From Phyto melanocephala (Eukaryota > Arthropoda > Insecta > Diptera > Rhinophoridae), in assembly GCA_941918925.1 (NCBI GenBank), contig OW799236.1, positions 120,911,062 to 120,975,061 of the forward strand: 64,000 nucleotides of DNA, given 5' to 3'. The translations under genes and the position numbers were made by a program. The notes under the pieces were generated by a model. The model made no database searches. It had not been told where the DNA came from and was given only the letters and a program-made list of their open reading frames with translations. Positions 24,028 through 37,099 of the stretch are shown piece after piece; the stretch's first letter is position 1; every line of letters starts with the position of its first letter.

Positions 24028-25710
24028 AATGTAAAATTTTCCAATTTTTTTCGTCTTAATTCAAAAGTTTTCAAAATTTTTTTATAACACAAATACATAT
24101 AAATAAATTAATAAATTGAAATTCGCATTAAAAAGAAAAATCTTTTAGTCAGTAAATAAAAAATAAATTTTTTTTTTTGGAAAATTTTCAAATGTAAAGA
24201 ATTTATCAAAGATATTTCTTTTGTTCCTAAGCTACAAAAATATTCGTTAAAATTGTCAAAAAAAACTATGTAAATTAAAGCGTACCGCCTTAAATCAAAT
24301 AAAACCTTCTTTTTATATTTTTTAGTTTTTTCTTCGGTATTTACTGCTAGATATTAAGGTCAATGGGTTATATGGTAAAACATGCATCACACTTTAACAT
24401 TTAACTGCAAATACCAAGGATATAACGCAAAATGTTTAAAAACGACCCCAATATTCTGCAAATATTCTTTACACTCGAAGGTGTTTGTCGAACCTTTTTT
24501 CTGTTACGGTCTAATGTACATAGTTGCTATGATGTGTTTGTACCTATTACGAATTGCGTACGTATGAGAATGAAATCAGAAACGAGGCGGTTAATTGGAA
24601 ATCTGATCATAATTGTGAACTGTGCAAGTATAAATGTGTCCTTTAAATAGCAGAGGCGTCAAAGGTAAAATATTCAATTTATTTATAGTTTTTCTAAGAA
24701 AGATTTTAAATACTTCGAACTCTAAAAAAAAGGAATTATACTCAATATTGTTATCAGAAAACATAAATAGGTTTAAAATATTATTTTAATAAAATCCTTA
24801 ACTGCTCCCTTATTGCTTATTTCAATTGATTGTATATCAGTTATGGAAACTTATTCTTGTTTCCTACATTTTTTTGTAATTTTCTTGCTACATACAATAT
24901 ATGTGTGAGTACTACATAGTACACAAAAGGCTAGTCTAGGTTGCAAGTTATTGTTCCAACAAAAAAATAAAATTCTCATATTGACGGCTAAACACACACA
25001 TGACAACACAAATACACACACAGTATAAAAATGTATGTATATGATGTGAATGTGTTCTTGTTCTACTTGTTTTTGTGATATATGACCGAACTTTGACATC
25101 TTTTTAAAAAGGCAATATGACGCAGCATATTGCCTTTTTAAAACAAACACAAACACATTTTGTAAGTAAAAATGTGTTTGTGTGTATGTGTGTTTTTTTT
25201 TCTTTTACCTTAAACATTGCTCACAAACAAATAAGCATATGTGTGTATGTTTGTCCCATTGTTGTGTGTCATTTTGTTTACGGCATTGTTTCAATATTTT
25301 TTTAAACAATTTTTTCTCTTTCTTTTATGCATTTTCTACATTTTTTTAATTTGTTTGTTATGCTTTATTTCCGATCAGTTTACTTTGAAAATGTAATTTA
25401 ATTTTTTTATTGGAAAAAAAGCACACACAGCTTTATATTTGCACTGACATATAATACTTTTTATATTTATTAAATTTTTTTATTGTATCATTTTTTTAAG
25501 TAAAATTTTTGTTATGTTCACTAAATTTAAAATATATATAAAAAATTTAAAAATATCAATTTGCATAAAATTAATAAATGTACTTTATAGGCAAAAATAG
25601 CGTGATATTATTTTAAACAATTTTTGCGCATTTAAAGAGATTTCTAATAAAAACTAAGAACTTTTTATCATAGAAAAATATTTTAAAATAAATAATATAA
25701 TTTTTATATA
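24028..25710. other. AT-rich stretch with CA/TG-rich patches
   Basis: No supported gene. CA/TG-rich tracts are at about 24990-25020 and 25150-25250, and a perfect inverted repeat is at 25102-25143. Confidence 0.45.
25102..25143. repeat. Perfect 18-bp inverted repeat with 6-base loop
   Basis: TTTTAAAAAGGCAATATG, loop ACGCAG, CATATTGCCTTTTTAAAA. No terminal repeat or target-site duplication beyond the arms was seen. Confidence 0.92.
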
Positions 25711-25711
25711 A

Positions 25712-26650
25712 AGGGTGAGACAGATTTACAACTGAACAAAAAACCGGAATAATAGAATTTTATTACTTGAATCAGGAATCAATTATTTTAACATAAACAA
25801 CATATCCTCATTATTTCAACGTCATAATTTCGACATTTTAAGCAATGATGCATACTTTGTCGTCACCACCAACATGGCACCGTAAGAAATTTAGCTCGAA
25901 GCAGTGGACCGTTAAATTCGCTCTGTGGAAAATACTGAACGTTTAGAATAAAGAGCTAACGAAACACCAGAATCATCTACCAGAAGGCGCTCTGTTCATC
26001 TAAAAATGGCTCGTAAGTCAGGAGGGTGATTTAAAAAAACATTTCTTGTATTTCCATACAAGGTGAAATTGGTTCATGGATTAAAATCCGCATATAATCG
26101 GCAACGTCTAGATTTTGCAAACAAATTAAAACAGTTGCCAAAAATTAAATCAGCGGTATTAAAAATCTGATTAAAAGTGATGAACTTCCTTTTTATTTGA
26201 ATGACTTTGTTAATAAGTAGAACTGCATATTCTGAAATTCGTAAAATATAGGAGCTATTCATCAAGGCTAATTGGATCAGATTTCGTGTACAAAATGGTT
26301 TGGCTCTACATCTAAAAATGTTATTGGATCTTACTTCTTTAAAAATGAAGATGGAAATGTTGTTACAATAAATGGAGAGCAGTATGGGTTGAGGATAGAA
26401 TATATCTAATTTAGAATATGAATATGATATAGAATATATTTATATTTTCCTACTCTCGAAAACAGACCTTACATGTCCGAGACAATTCTTGAACTCAAAG
26501 CTAATATTGTTGCAGAAATCCAAGAGCTACAGCCACAAAGATAAAGACATTTTCAAAGATATTATGGAAAATCCCCTAAAATTAATTCATCATTGGCAAA
26601 CTTAAAAATGGGGGTCATTTGACATTATTTTTTAGTATATTTTTTTAATC
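25712..26650 (+). pseudogene. Decayed mariner (rosa-like) copy
   Basis: Shares CACCAACATGGCACCGTAAG and following sequence with the copy at 16500. Readable fragments include STRRRSVHLKMARKS (HTH), FPYKVKLVHGLKSAYNRQRL and a C-terminal ILELKANIVAEIQELQPQR. The left side starts AAGGGTGAGACAGATTTACA, a plausible terminal repeat, but no matching right end is visible. Stops and frameshifts throughout. Confidence 0.6.
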
Positions 26651-26689
26651 TAGAAAAAAGTTTTTAGTTATTTTGGAAATTTTGCGTGT

Positions 26690-29600
26690 GGTTCCGGTAC
26701 GCTATTAAAGTATAGCTCTTTAAATTTATCGTGCATCTTTTAGTTAGATTTACCAGATTTTATATTGAATTTTTATTTTGTTGAACTTTTTGTTTAAACT
26801 AATATTTTTTAAAATTTTTAATTAGGCTTGAGTTCATATTTAACATTCTTTATTTTTACAAAGAATTGTTTAATTGTGATTAATGAAAGAATAAATCCTG
26901 AAAAATTATATTTTTACCGGCACTAGCCGAGTAGAATGCATTTTCGAAACCAGCTATGTTGATTGACCAACAGTGAATGAATGATTCTTTGCACCGTGTC
27001 CTGTGTTTATGCAAATTAAATTTTTACCAGATTTTGTTTATATAATGTAATTTAAAAAAAAATACCTGTCTAAAATTTGCAAAGATTGAACTAGCGATCT
27101 AAAATTTAATGAACAGATAAGCGAATGCAAAAAATCCAGAAAAGACACTCATTGTTTTTAATAAAATCTCCTTTGAAATTATTGGCCTCCTTTAAGCCAT
27201 TTTAAGTCCTTTTTTGTAAGAAATTTAGCCTTTCTGGTCACCAAGTACTAGCAGCACTGGTAACAACAAATAAAATTTTAGTTACTATCACAACCATATC
27301 TCATATACCCTAATATCAGAAAATTTAGCTTGAAATCAAATCGTTAAATTTTTTGATAAAAATAATTCGATAATAACTTTGATTTTTTATTGCCGAACTT
27401 AGGGGTCTCATTTTTAAAATCTGTCTGGGTTTAATGACTCTTAGAGTATAACAGTACTTAGTTCTCTAGAGATTTAAAAATTTATATTTTTTTACGATCT
27501 TATGTAGACTCATATATCTTTATTGAAGCAAACAAGCAGCTGCCGTAAATTAATTCATTTGCATAAATTATATATTTGTGAATATAAAATTTACTTTCTT
27601 TGTTACTTTTTAATTTAATGATGTATTGTAAAGAATAAACTACACACACAGTACAATAATAATAATTTTATTTTTTCTACATACGCATGTGAACTTTTTA
27701 ACTACTTGTCGGTGATAAAGAAAAATCATAAATAAGAACAAAAGTATTAAAAGAAAAACTTTGACGTTTTAACATATAAATTTTTAATATCTATACTCGC
27801 ACGTGCTCAACATTAATACCTATATGACACAACCGAACAGTCTGTGAAGAGGTTAGTATTTCAATGATGTTCTTTCTAGGGTGTGCTATTTTGTAAATTA
27901 TTTATTCTGATTTAAGGTAATTCTCATATATTATTGAACTTTCGAAAACACTTTTAAATTAATTTCTAAACATTCAAGAATGTTGAAAAATTATTTCAAT
28001 ATTAACCGATTGTAATTAAAAACTACTATTTTTATGTAACAATTTAATGCAATTAGAAATAGGGGAGCACAGCATATATTTATAGATTTTTCCTCCAATT
28101 TTATCAAATGACATTTTCTTTAATGCTATATTCTCAAATTATTAATACAATTTTGCATTCTACTTGGCTAATATCAGAATAGTATTTAAGTATTTTTAAA
28201 TATTTGCGACTTAAATTAAAAACTGATAGGAAGTTTTAACATTAATTTAAGCCGAAACAAAAACTATTAAATAAATTAAAATAAAAAAAATTTTAACAAA
28301 TATTAGTTTATAATATACAAAAAAAAATTAAAACTGTCATATCAATTTTAAAAAATAAAAAGCTTTTAAGCAACTGATTCAATTTAAATAGTTGCGACAA
28401 TGTTAACAAAAAATTTATTATCAAAATATGTTTGAACAAATACTCGCATTAAATTAATTCCGTTTTCTATAAATATTTTTATTTTTGTTAAAAACGTAGA
28501 GTTTGAATTTCTTTTAAAGTAAAATTATATTGACAAAAAAATATAATTTTTCCTCATATTGTTTTGTTTGAATTTATAATTTTAGTAATAAATCCAAATT
28601 AAAAAAATTTTACTTGGTTCTGTTAATTACATTATTAAAGCTGAAATTTCATTTTTTTATTGCTGTTTTAGGTTTGTTAAAATTTTAATGTTACGAATAT
28701 TAATGTCACAATTTTAAAATTAGAATTTTCATACATACACATAAATTTTATTAAAAATCGTTAAACAAATATATTGTATTTAAAAAATAAAAATTGTTCA
28801 AAGAATCTTACTTAAACCTGAATAAAAATTTAAATATTTTCAAAAAAAAATTTTTAAAAGAAAAAAATTCAATTTTTATTTTAAAAAATGTTTCTTCAAA
28901 AGTAATAAGAAAACTAAAAATTATCAACAAATCTTTTTGATAACATTTCAAAAAAGGTTAATTAAAATAAAATCCTCTATAAGCAAAAAAATATTGCAAA
29001 AACATTAAAAAATCTTACGGGACGTCTCTAATGTAAAATTATGATTTTTTACCACACCTTGTCGTTTTTTGCTGTTTAAACATCATACATATATGTGTAA
29101 TACATCACAATACCACGAGTGTACATAAATAACAAAAACAAAAAATAATAAAAAAAACAAAAATGTACATGAACAATTAATTTATCAACTTCTAACAAAG
29201 AAACCCTGTTGTAATAAAAAGCAAACATACTTACATATGTTTTGTTTCCAGTCTTGATCGTGTTATTATTTTTGCAACAGTAGTGGTGGTTGTTCAAAAA
29301 CAACCAGACTTCACTTTAGACAAAAAACTACAAAAACAAATGCGAAATTTTTTAAACTTAACGTGTATTCTTACATATGCATGTATAAGCAACCTCTTAC
29401 ATTTGCTGCTAGACTAAAAAACCTAAGTAATAACCAGTATGTTGAGGGTACACAGAAAGAGAGAGTGAAAGAAAGTATTTTACTTTATAATTTATTTTTA
29501 AGCTTACAATGACAGCTTTTATTTTATGAACAAAAGGTATAATACTATAGAAAAAATAATAGTGTTGAAGTGTGAAAAAATATTTTTGTGCGTGTGTGTG

Positions 29601-29975
29601 TATGTGTTAGCTTAGGTTTAATTGTTTGTTTGCACTCTCACATGTGTGATTTAATTGCAGCTATAAACAAAGTTGAAATAAGTATTTGATAACGTTAAAA
29701 ATTGGCATTGATTGTATAAAATTCATTGAATTTATTTTTCTTTTTTTAACAAATGTGTGTAAAAACGCCAAATTTATGTGATTTTTCGTAACGTATGAGT
29801 AATATGGCAAATATAAAATACTACATATTACTTATACGCCAGGCCTGTCTGCATACGCAGTTACATATTAGATTTTTTCTGAATTTAATGAATTATATAT
29901 TTATTCATATATATCTATGTCACTCAAACATAAGATAAATGTTTAATACTTATACGATTAAACGAATAAAAATTT
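26690..29975. other. AT-rich stretch without recognised content
   Basis: Over 3 kb of AT-rich sequence with no convincing ORF, repeat terminus or conserved motif on either strand. Confidence 0.45.
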
Positions 29976-29979
29976 TAAA

Positions 29980-31430
29980 GGTTGGGTATTGTTTAAAATA
30001 CGTACCCAGCAAAAACTAAGTAATGGCTTGCTCTTACTAAACAACATAATTTTCAATGACTATTACATATCGTATGCCTTACTAAGAATATCAACAATTC
30101 TTTCTCCAGCACAACATGGTTTTTGTAAAGGTAGATCTACATCCACAAACCTAATGGAACTGACGTCCTTCATCAATACGGGATTTTGTAATGGTAACCA
30201 AACTGATGTAGTCTATACTGATTTCAGTAAAGCCTTCGAATAGGTTAACCATGATTTATTGTTAGTGAAGCTCAAAAAATTAGGGTTTCCGGTTAACCTT
30301 TTAAAATGGATTAGTTCTTATTTAAAGGATCGGAGACAATGTGTTTTTTATAATGATTGTATATCAAAACATATTGAAGTAACTTCCGGAGTTCCTCAGG
30401 GGAGTCACCTCGGCCCCATCTTATTTTTATTGCTTATAAATGATCTTCCAAAGGCTATTCAATACAGCAATATTTTAATGTTTGCTGATGATGTTAAACT
30501 TTATTCATGGATTAGAACTGTTGGCGACTGTTTTTATCTCCAAGCTGATTTAAATAATTTTTTTAATTGGTGTACTGTAAATCTTATGGAATTGAATTTA
30601 ACAAAATGCAAATCTATGACTTTCTGCAGATATTCACCGATTTCGAATGTTTACTCTCTAAATGGCTCTAATTTGAATGTTGTTGATTCGTTTTTGGATC
30701 TTGGAATTCTCTTTGATGTAAAAATTAATTTCAACTCACATGTAATAATGACAGTAAATAAAGCTTATGGGGTGTTAAGTTTCATAAAGCGTTGGGCGAA
30801 GGAATTTAATGATCCTTATGTAACAAAAAATCTATTCACGTCATTGGTAAGACCTTTACTGGAATATGGATCAGTAATTTGGGATCCCCAATATGATGTT
30901 TATATTCAAAAACTTGAATCAGTCCAAAAACAATTTTTGCTGTTCTGCCTTCGTAACCTTCGTTGGAATCCTAATACAAACTTACCGTCATACCGTAGTC
31001 GTTTACTACTCATTGCGCTCCCAACGTTACAAAGCCGAAGAATTGTTTCCAATATTGCATTTGTCATAAATATAATTCAAGGCAAAATTGATTCTACATA
31101 TCTTCGACATAAAATATGCATCAATGTTCCTAATAGGCAGCTTAGATTTTATGAACCGTTATATGTACCATTTCATAGATCAAACTACATTAACTTTGAT
31201 CCAATTAGAAGAATTTGTGCTGAGGTAAATAAGTTCTATGTTCACATTGACTTTTCTGATAATGTTGCTGTAACAAGTGGAAAGCTGATAAGATTTCTAA
31301 ACTCAAATGCATACGTTTAATGTTGTTTTTATTTGTCTTTATTTTTGTAATTAAATTAAAAATGTTGCTCAACTGTAAATATTATTATGTTGATTAAATT
31401 AATAAATAAATAAATAAATAAATAAATAAC
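29980..31430 (+). mobile_element. Non-LTR retrotransposon, 5'-truncated, with TAAA-type tail
   Basis: Begins within the reverse-transcriptase domain (no ORF1 or endonuclease), runs to a TAA at 31318-31320, a short 3' UTR of about 80 bp and a tandem (AAAT)n tail at 31401-31429. 5' truncation and a simple-repeat tail are typical of LINE insertion. A clear target-site duplication was not identified. Confidence 0.9.
29989..31320 (+). pseudogene. LINE reverse transcriptase, one in-frame stop
   Basis: Reads LSPAQHGFCKGRSTSTNLME, DVVYTDFSKAFE, then TAG at 30241-30243, then HDLLLVKLKKLGFPVNLLKW, SGVPQGSHLGPILFLLLIND and the catalytic MFADDVKLY. A thumb and C-terminal region follow (RPLLEYGSVIWDPQYD). 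Apart from the single stop, 353 codons from 30259 are uninterrupted, so this is a fairly young copy. CR1/L2- or Jockey-like; I cannot place the clade. Confidence 0.88.
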
Positions 31431-31801
31431 CTGATTTATAATGTGATACGGTAGTACTTATTTTCAGACATTTGCTTACATACACACACAATACAATTTT
31501 TTATTGCGAAATTTGCTAAAAGTCATTCAAATGCATAATTTTTTATAATTCTCATTTAGTTTAACGCGCTTAGGGTATAGTATTAATAAGAATTACTGAT
31601 TTTGATAACAGTGGCCAAGCATTTTATTAGAAAAGTGGTGACTAATAGATTTTTACTGATTTTATAATTTAAAATTTACGTATCCCAGAATAATCAAACC
31701 GGATTTTCGTCCTTAATAGAACCGAACGACTTCTGTAAGTTCATAATATAAATGGATTATTTAGGTTATTCAAATCAAGCACTTGTTTATTTATATAAAA
31801 G
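31431..31801. other. AT-rich stretch without recognised content
   Basis: Between the LINE tail and the minisatellite I see no gene and no repeat termini. Confidence 0.4.
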
Positions 31802-31930
31802 TAAGTACTTATTTTAGAACCTATTTATAAGCAAACGTAATAAGTACTTACATTAGTCTCTATTTGTAAGCGAGGGTGGTAAGTACTTATTTAAGTTCCT
31901 ATGTGTAAGCGATGGTGGTAAGTAGTTGCC
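31802..31930. repeat. Minisatellite, 39-bp period, 3.3 copies
   Basis: Units 31802-31840, 31841-31879 and 31880-31918 all start TAAGTACTTA and contain CTAT..GTAAGC. A partial fourth unit starts at 31919. The last two units end GG(A/T)..GGTGG and are the most alike. Confidence 0.88.
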
Positions 31931-31936
31931 TCCAAT

Positions 31937-31965
31937 GACATCGCCCCTAAAGTTTAACCACCCTT
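31937..31965. repeat. Solo right end of the 23597-type mariner
   Basis: GACATCGCCCCTAAAGTTTAACCACCCTT followed by TA matches the right terminus at 23996-24025. No left end lies nearby, so this is a truncated relic. Confidence 0.6.
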
Positions 31966-31967
31966 TA

Positions 31968-34595
31968 TACATACTATATAAAAATTTTAATTTTTTAACA
32001 AGAACGTAAATGCTATACTATAATCAAATAAACCTTACTCATTTTCTTGCTCTTGTTCGGCTTATATTTTAACTTTCTTCTCAATTTATTATTTGCTGAT
32101 TCCCGTTAAACTTTTCAACATGTTTATGCTAGTTTAGCATTATTATAATATTATTTTCATATTGAGTTTTTGTTACTTTTGCACTGAAAACAATTTTAAT
32201 GATTTCTTGAAATTCTATTTTTTACGAAATTTTGGATTTTCGTTCTGTAGAAATTTAAAAACTTAGTATACAGAATCCTTAAGTTTTTTTTTAAATTTGT
32301 AATAATTTCTTAGATCCCATTACAAAATTAAATTCCCCCAAATAATAAAATTAATTATACAATACTACACACAAGAACACTTTCCTCAGACCTTAAAATT
32401 CTAAAATTATCAATAAAATCCCTAACGATTAGGAAAATCTCTTAAAATGTTATACTTATATATAGCATTCAAACAGTAAGTATTCGAATTAAATAAAATC
32501 TTTTTAACCTTTCATAACAAACAAAATCAGCATACTTAACTTGTTAAATGTTCATTCGTTTGTCAGTTTAAAATTCTTTTTCCAGCAATTTCTTCTAATC
32601 CTTTTATATAAAATATAAAAAAAAATTACATCAACATTTTATCTAAAACATACATACAATTAGTTTTTAACCTCTATTAACTTTTTTCCTTTGACTAATT
32701 TTGAAAGTAAACTGATTCTTTTATTTTAGATTTTTTTCTCTCTCTCTCATTTTTAATGTTCCTTTTTGTACTTTCTAACTACTTAATAATCCCCCACATT
32801 AGCATTGTATTTTGTGCCATACCAGTTAAAAATTGTGGTTTTTATTTTGTGCGTCATTCGAGTCTGGCAGTAGTTAAAAGTGATGGTTCTGTTGTCGCTG
32901 CATCATACTTGAACCCTTTCGAGCTGTAATCATTATGGTTTTGTATATTTTCTTTTTACTTTTTCCTTCTCTTTTTTATGGCAAATTATAAATTCATAGT
33001 ATTTTCGTCGTAGTGTAAGTTTATTGTTTTTTTCTCTCTTTTTAAGATTTTTAGTGATTTTTTTTTTTTTTTTTGCAAGTAATACAGCTGAACAACTTGT
33101 TGTAGTGACAGTCTTCTTTAGTGTGTGAATAGGATGGAAAAAAATTTGATCATCTTCATGACAAGACAAGAAGTAAAAATCAGCATTATATTAAAGATGT
33201 TTTCCATTAAAAATATTACACAAAACAACGCATTAGATGAATAATATCGAAACAGTGATTTCAATGAATGAAATATTTAAAGTAAAATGTTGAATTTTCG
33301 TTCAAATGATTTAATAGTTTTCTCCCATAAAAGAATTCACACAGCGCTGCGGTGTGAGTAGCTCAAGGTTAGAATACAAAAACCAAGGTTATAAAATACC
33401 ACAATCAAAAGGCTTAAAAAATGCAAGGCATCTGGTGGTGCAAAAAAATTAGTATTACTTGGTACTGAAATTTCTGTAATTAGGAACAAACAACCGCGTA
33501 TACAAAAATTATTTAATGTCCATTAGATTTATAGAATAGTATTTATATCCTCCTTTTGGTATTATCACCCCAAAAGGCGTTGTCACTCAATTAATAAAAC
33601 AAGAATTATTTCTCATGAATAACGAAGTTTATTGTTTGCTTTACAATTTTTTATGTTTTGTTCAGGTCGACAAAAAAACCAAAGAGTGATCCAGCAAGAA
33701 ATGTGTAAGCTACTTACAGAGTTGTAAAAATGAAGTTCTATATTATCGTAATGGCCAAGACGACTGTTCAATATTTTAGGTGAATTTAGGTGTCCGGTAT
33801 CGCCTAGAGAATGCAGGCATTTATTATATTTTTACCAAAAAACGGAAATAACAAATTTATCTTTAGTATAAAGTCCCTAAAAACAACTTTTAAGACAAAT
33901 TTATAACATAAAAGGATCAGAAACTGAAACTATAATATGCTGGCATCTTCTGATCAGCCTTAATGTCTCGACTGACTTACCAAATGATTAAGAAATATCA
34001 GACGCAAAGCTAAAGGACTAACAAATGGCTTAACTGATGTGATTCTAACATTTTTCGTTAAAGCTTTGGTATTTGTCGTTGGATATTAAAAAGTGTAAAT
34101 CATGCTTCTAATCTAAGGGGCACAATATTTTTCTCTAAAGGCCATTTAAAAAAAATTTTAAAACGCAACTCCTACCTTCAGCACCATCAAAAATGAAAAT
34201 AGATTGAAAATTGACTTGCAAAAATAACTAAATATTTATAGGTTTTTTCATTTAGTTGCTGAAAGAATTTTAAGGGACAGTGACTCGAAAAAGTTAGCAC
34301 TGAGATTTGTCTTAAAATTTAGTTACAAAAAATTGTTTTGGTTGTAAAAAATTTTTTATTTTTCAATTCACACTTAATTTATTTAATATTTTAAGAATAT
34401 CTTCCTAATTCCATTATAATTTTTGTACACACTGTATTTGAAGAAATATCAATACAGCTTACCGTATGCACTCATTGCTGTCTCATCGACATTTTTATTA
34501 AAGAGCATGGAAATAAAAGAGGTGAGGCTTACAAACACGTGTTTACTGAAATGGGCATCTATGACGTAGACAAGCAGATTTCCATGACGACTTAA
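31968..34595. other. AT-rich stretch without recognised content
   Basis: No gene supported. The ORF at 32933-33169 (minus) is lysine-rich low complexity. Pyrimidine-rich runs are at 32735-32750 and 33055-33075. Confidence 0.45.
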
Positions 34596-34599
34596 ATTC

Positions 34600-35680
34600 C
34601 TTAACAATATACAAAATACACAAAATAGTATTATTTATATGGGAGATGGGAGTTATGGAAGGAGTATCAAGGTAATATATACTAATCAATTCAAATAAAT
34701 TAAAGAGACATTTTTGTCCATATAGAGATATAAGGATTTAAGAAAAAACTTTTTAAAATAAAATAGGTGGGCGTATCACTTTTATTTCTGCTATTATAAT
34801 AACATTGATCAGAAAGCCAGATTTATACAATTTTATCATGGATCATCTCTTGATTTCGTTTTATAAGCTTTTGAATTTTATTAATAGTAGATTATGCCAC
34901 ATGTGAGAGGTGGGCGTTGAAGTACTCATTACAAGGTAATTTCCTATAATGATTTGTACTTACATGTTGAAACACAGAGGCTACTATTTTCCTAAAATCT
35001 TTGTTAATAAAAGTTTTATATGAATTTAAGAAAAAGTGATTTATAAGAGGCGGTTGGTTATTTGGGCGTGTGGCCTTAATTTTTATATTACAACTAGTTG
35101 ACACGGTAAACGTTGTTTTGCTTTATAAATTATTTCTAGGATATAATTTTTAGTTCAATAAAAATAACGAACTTACTCTGAGAACATTAAAAAAACTTAA
35201 ACCATATGTATTCTACGGTACGCAGATCGATCTTAGTTTTAAATTTCATTGAAGTCGTTACGTTGTTTAGATGAGGCATAAGTTGTTCCTTGGGGTGGGT
35301 TACTCCAATAGACATTGAGCGATTCTCAAAGTTTATTTCTGCATTGGCTGGACTATAAATTGTATACAGTTTGAAGAAATATACTAAAAACTATATCAAT
35401 GCAATTACGTAATTAAGAAAGGTGGGCGTTAAAGTGGGTGTGGTCAAAAAAAGTATCCTATTAAATAAACCAGAGTCTTAGTGTTATTATGTAAAAATTT
35501 CAAGAAGATCGTTCCAGCAGTCTGACCTACCTGAGGGGACGTAAGAAAGGCATGGCATTGAGGAGTATGAAAAATATATATTGACCGATTCTCAGATCTA
35601 CCCGATATGCACCAAACAATTAATGAAAATCTGTCGAGCCATTTCAGAGAAGCTTAATCAAAAGCACAACAACACGAGAA
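34600..35680 (-). repeat. Degraded DINE-1/Helentron-like sequence, reverse orientation
   Basis: Contains repeated GAGGTGGGCGTTGAAG, AGGTGGGCGTTAAAGTGGGT and TTTTATAAGCTTTTGAATTT..TTAATAGTAGAT, which correspond in reverse complement to the subrepeats at 601-1340. The GTCY tract and hairpin ends are not preserved. Confidence 0.5.
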
Positions 35681-35689
35681 TTTTAAATA

Positions 35690-37090
35690 TTAAATAATAT
35701 TGACAAAATTGGACTAGGAAAATCTATACTTTTAGTGACGGCTAAAAAAATAATTAAGAAATGTATATAAATTTCATATCATTTAATAGCTAACAAATTT
35801 TAAACTTACAGTTTTAAAATATATTTTCACTAAAATTTCAATATGACATTTTTAACTATTATTTTAACGAAACATTACTTGCTTTACAGCAAGTATCAGC
35901 ATGTTTGGCCAAAAACAACAAACCTAACAGAATCAAGTTTAGGAAAAATAATTAAAAACGTAACCTTGATGAAAAGAAAATTAAATGCTTACAAAGCATT
36001 AAAAAATTACAAAAGACCCTTGTTACAAGAAATAAATATTGAAAAAAGCGCAAATGAAAGATCAACTTTAAATAAAAAAAAACACAACAACAATATCATT
36101 TAGATAGACGGATATTAAAACGAAATGATGATGACGATGACTATGACTATGAAAATGATAACAATGGCATGGAAAACGTGAAATAGCGGAAAGAAAAAAC
36201 AAAAAAGTTTGCTTAAGAACAACATGATTTTTAACAAATGAATAAATGAGTTGAGCTTTAGCACCATAACTACATCAACTAAAATTACGTTTAAGTGTAG
36301 TTTTTCCACATTTTCTTTTTTTTTAATTCTATTCGCATAAAATAATAGGAAAAGAAATTTAAAACGCTTGACTTCATTTAGGACTCAACAAAAACACACT
36401 TGATGAAACGATTAGGAGACAAACAAAAAGAAACGAAGGAAAAGAAAGGAAAATAAAAATTAACGGTTGGTGAAAAGGATTGAGATTGTTTTCATACACT
36501 ACTTTTATAAATCTTTAAAAATATATAAAGCTTTTGCATAATATTTGCTCCTTATATTTTCATAAAACTTTTTTATAAAAGAATATATTTTTAATGGCTT
36601 CTTAGTATAGAAATTAAATAATAAATTTTTTTTTATATAAACATCTTTCAACAATTTTTTCGGTTCTAGAAATCTTAGAAAAAAAATATTTTATTAGTAA
36701 AAGAAAATACAAGCAATTTTATATTGGATTTTTTTTAAATACCACATATTTTTTTATAAAAACAACTAAATATTTTTTATTGTTTCAGATAAATTAAACG
36801 CTTTTTTCTAAATGAAAACTAAAGAAATTTCTGTCAAAAAATTTTGTATAAAAATTAAGAAACGAAACGAAGAAATGTTGTTATTAATATTCAAAAACAT
36901 TCAAAAATGTTTACAGCGATTCCTTTGTACGATGCACTCTAACCTACACTGTATATTGTTTTTATAATAAATTTTCTATTGATGAAATTGAAATTGAAAT
37001 TTTTATTGAATAAAATGAAGTATAAAGTTTTGAATAAATTGGTTAAGTTGGGTTGAAAATAGGTGCATTTAAACCCACAAGCCCATAAGA
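35690..37090. other. AT-rich stretch without recognised content
   Basis: No gene supported. The lysine/asparagine-rich ORF at 35843-36103 (plus) has no recognisable domain. A short imperfect ATGA/ATGAC repeat is at 36124-36160. Confidence 0.4.
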
Positions 37091-37099
37091 TTTATACAC

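Noticed and set aside
35843..36103. 86-residue lysine/asparagine-rich plus-strand ORF
   Set aside because: Low-complexity composition typical of A-rich DNA; no other support.
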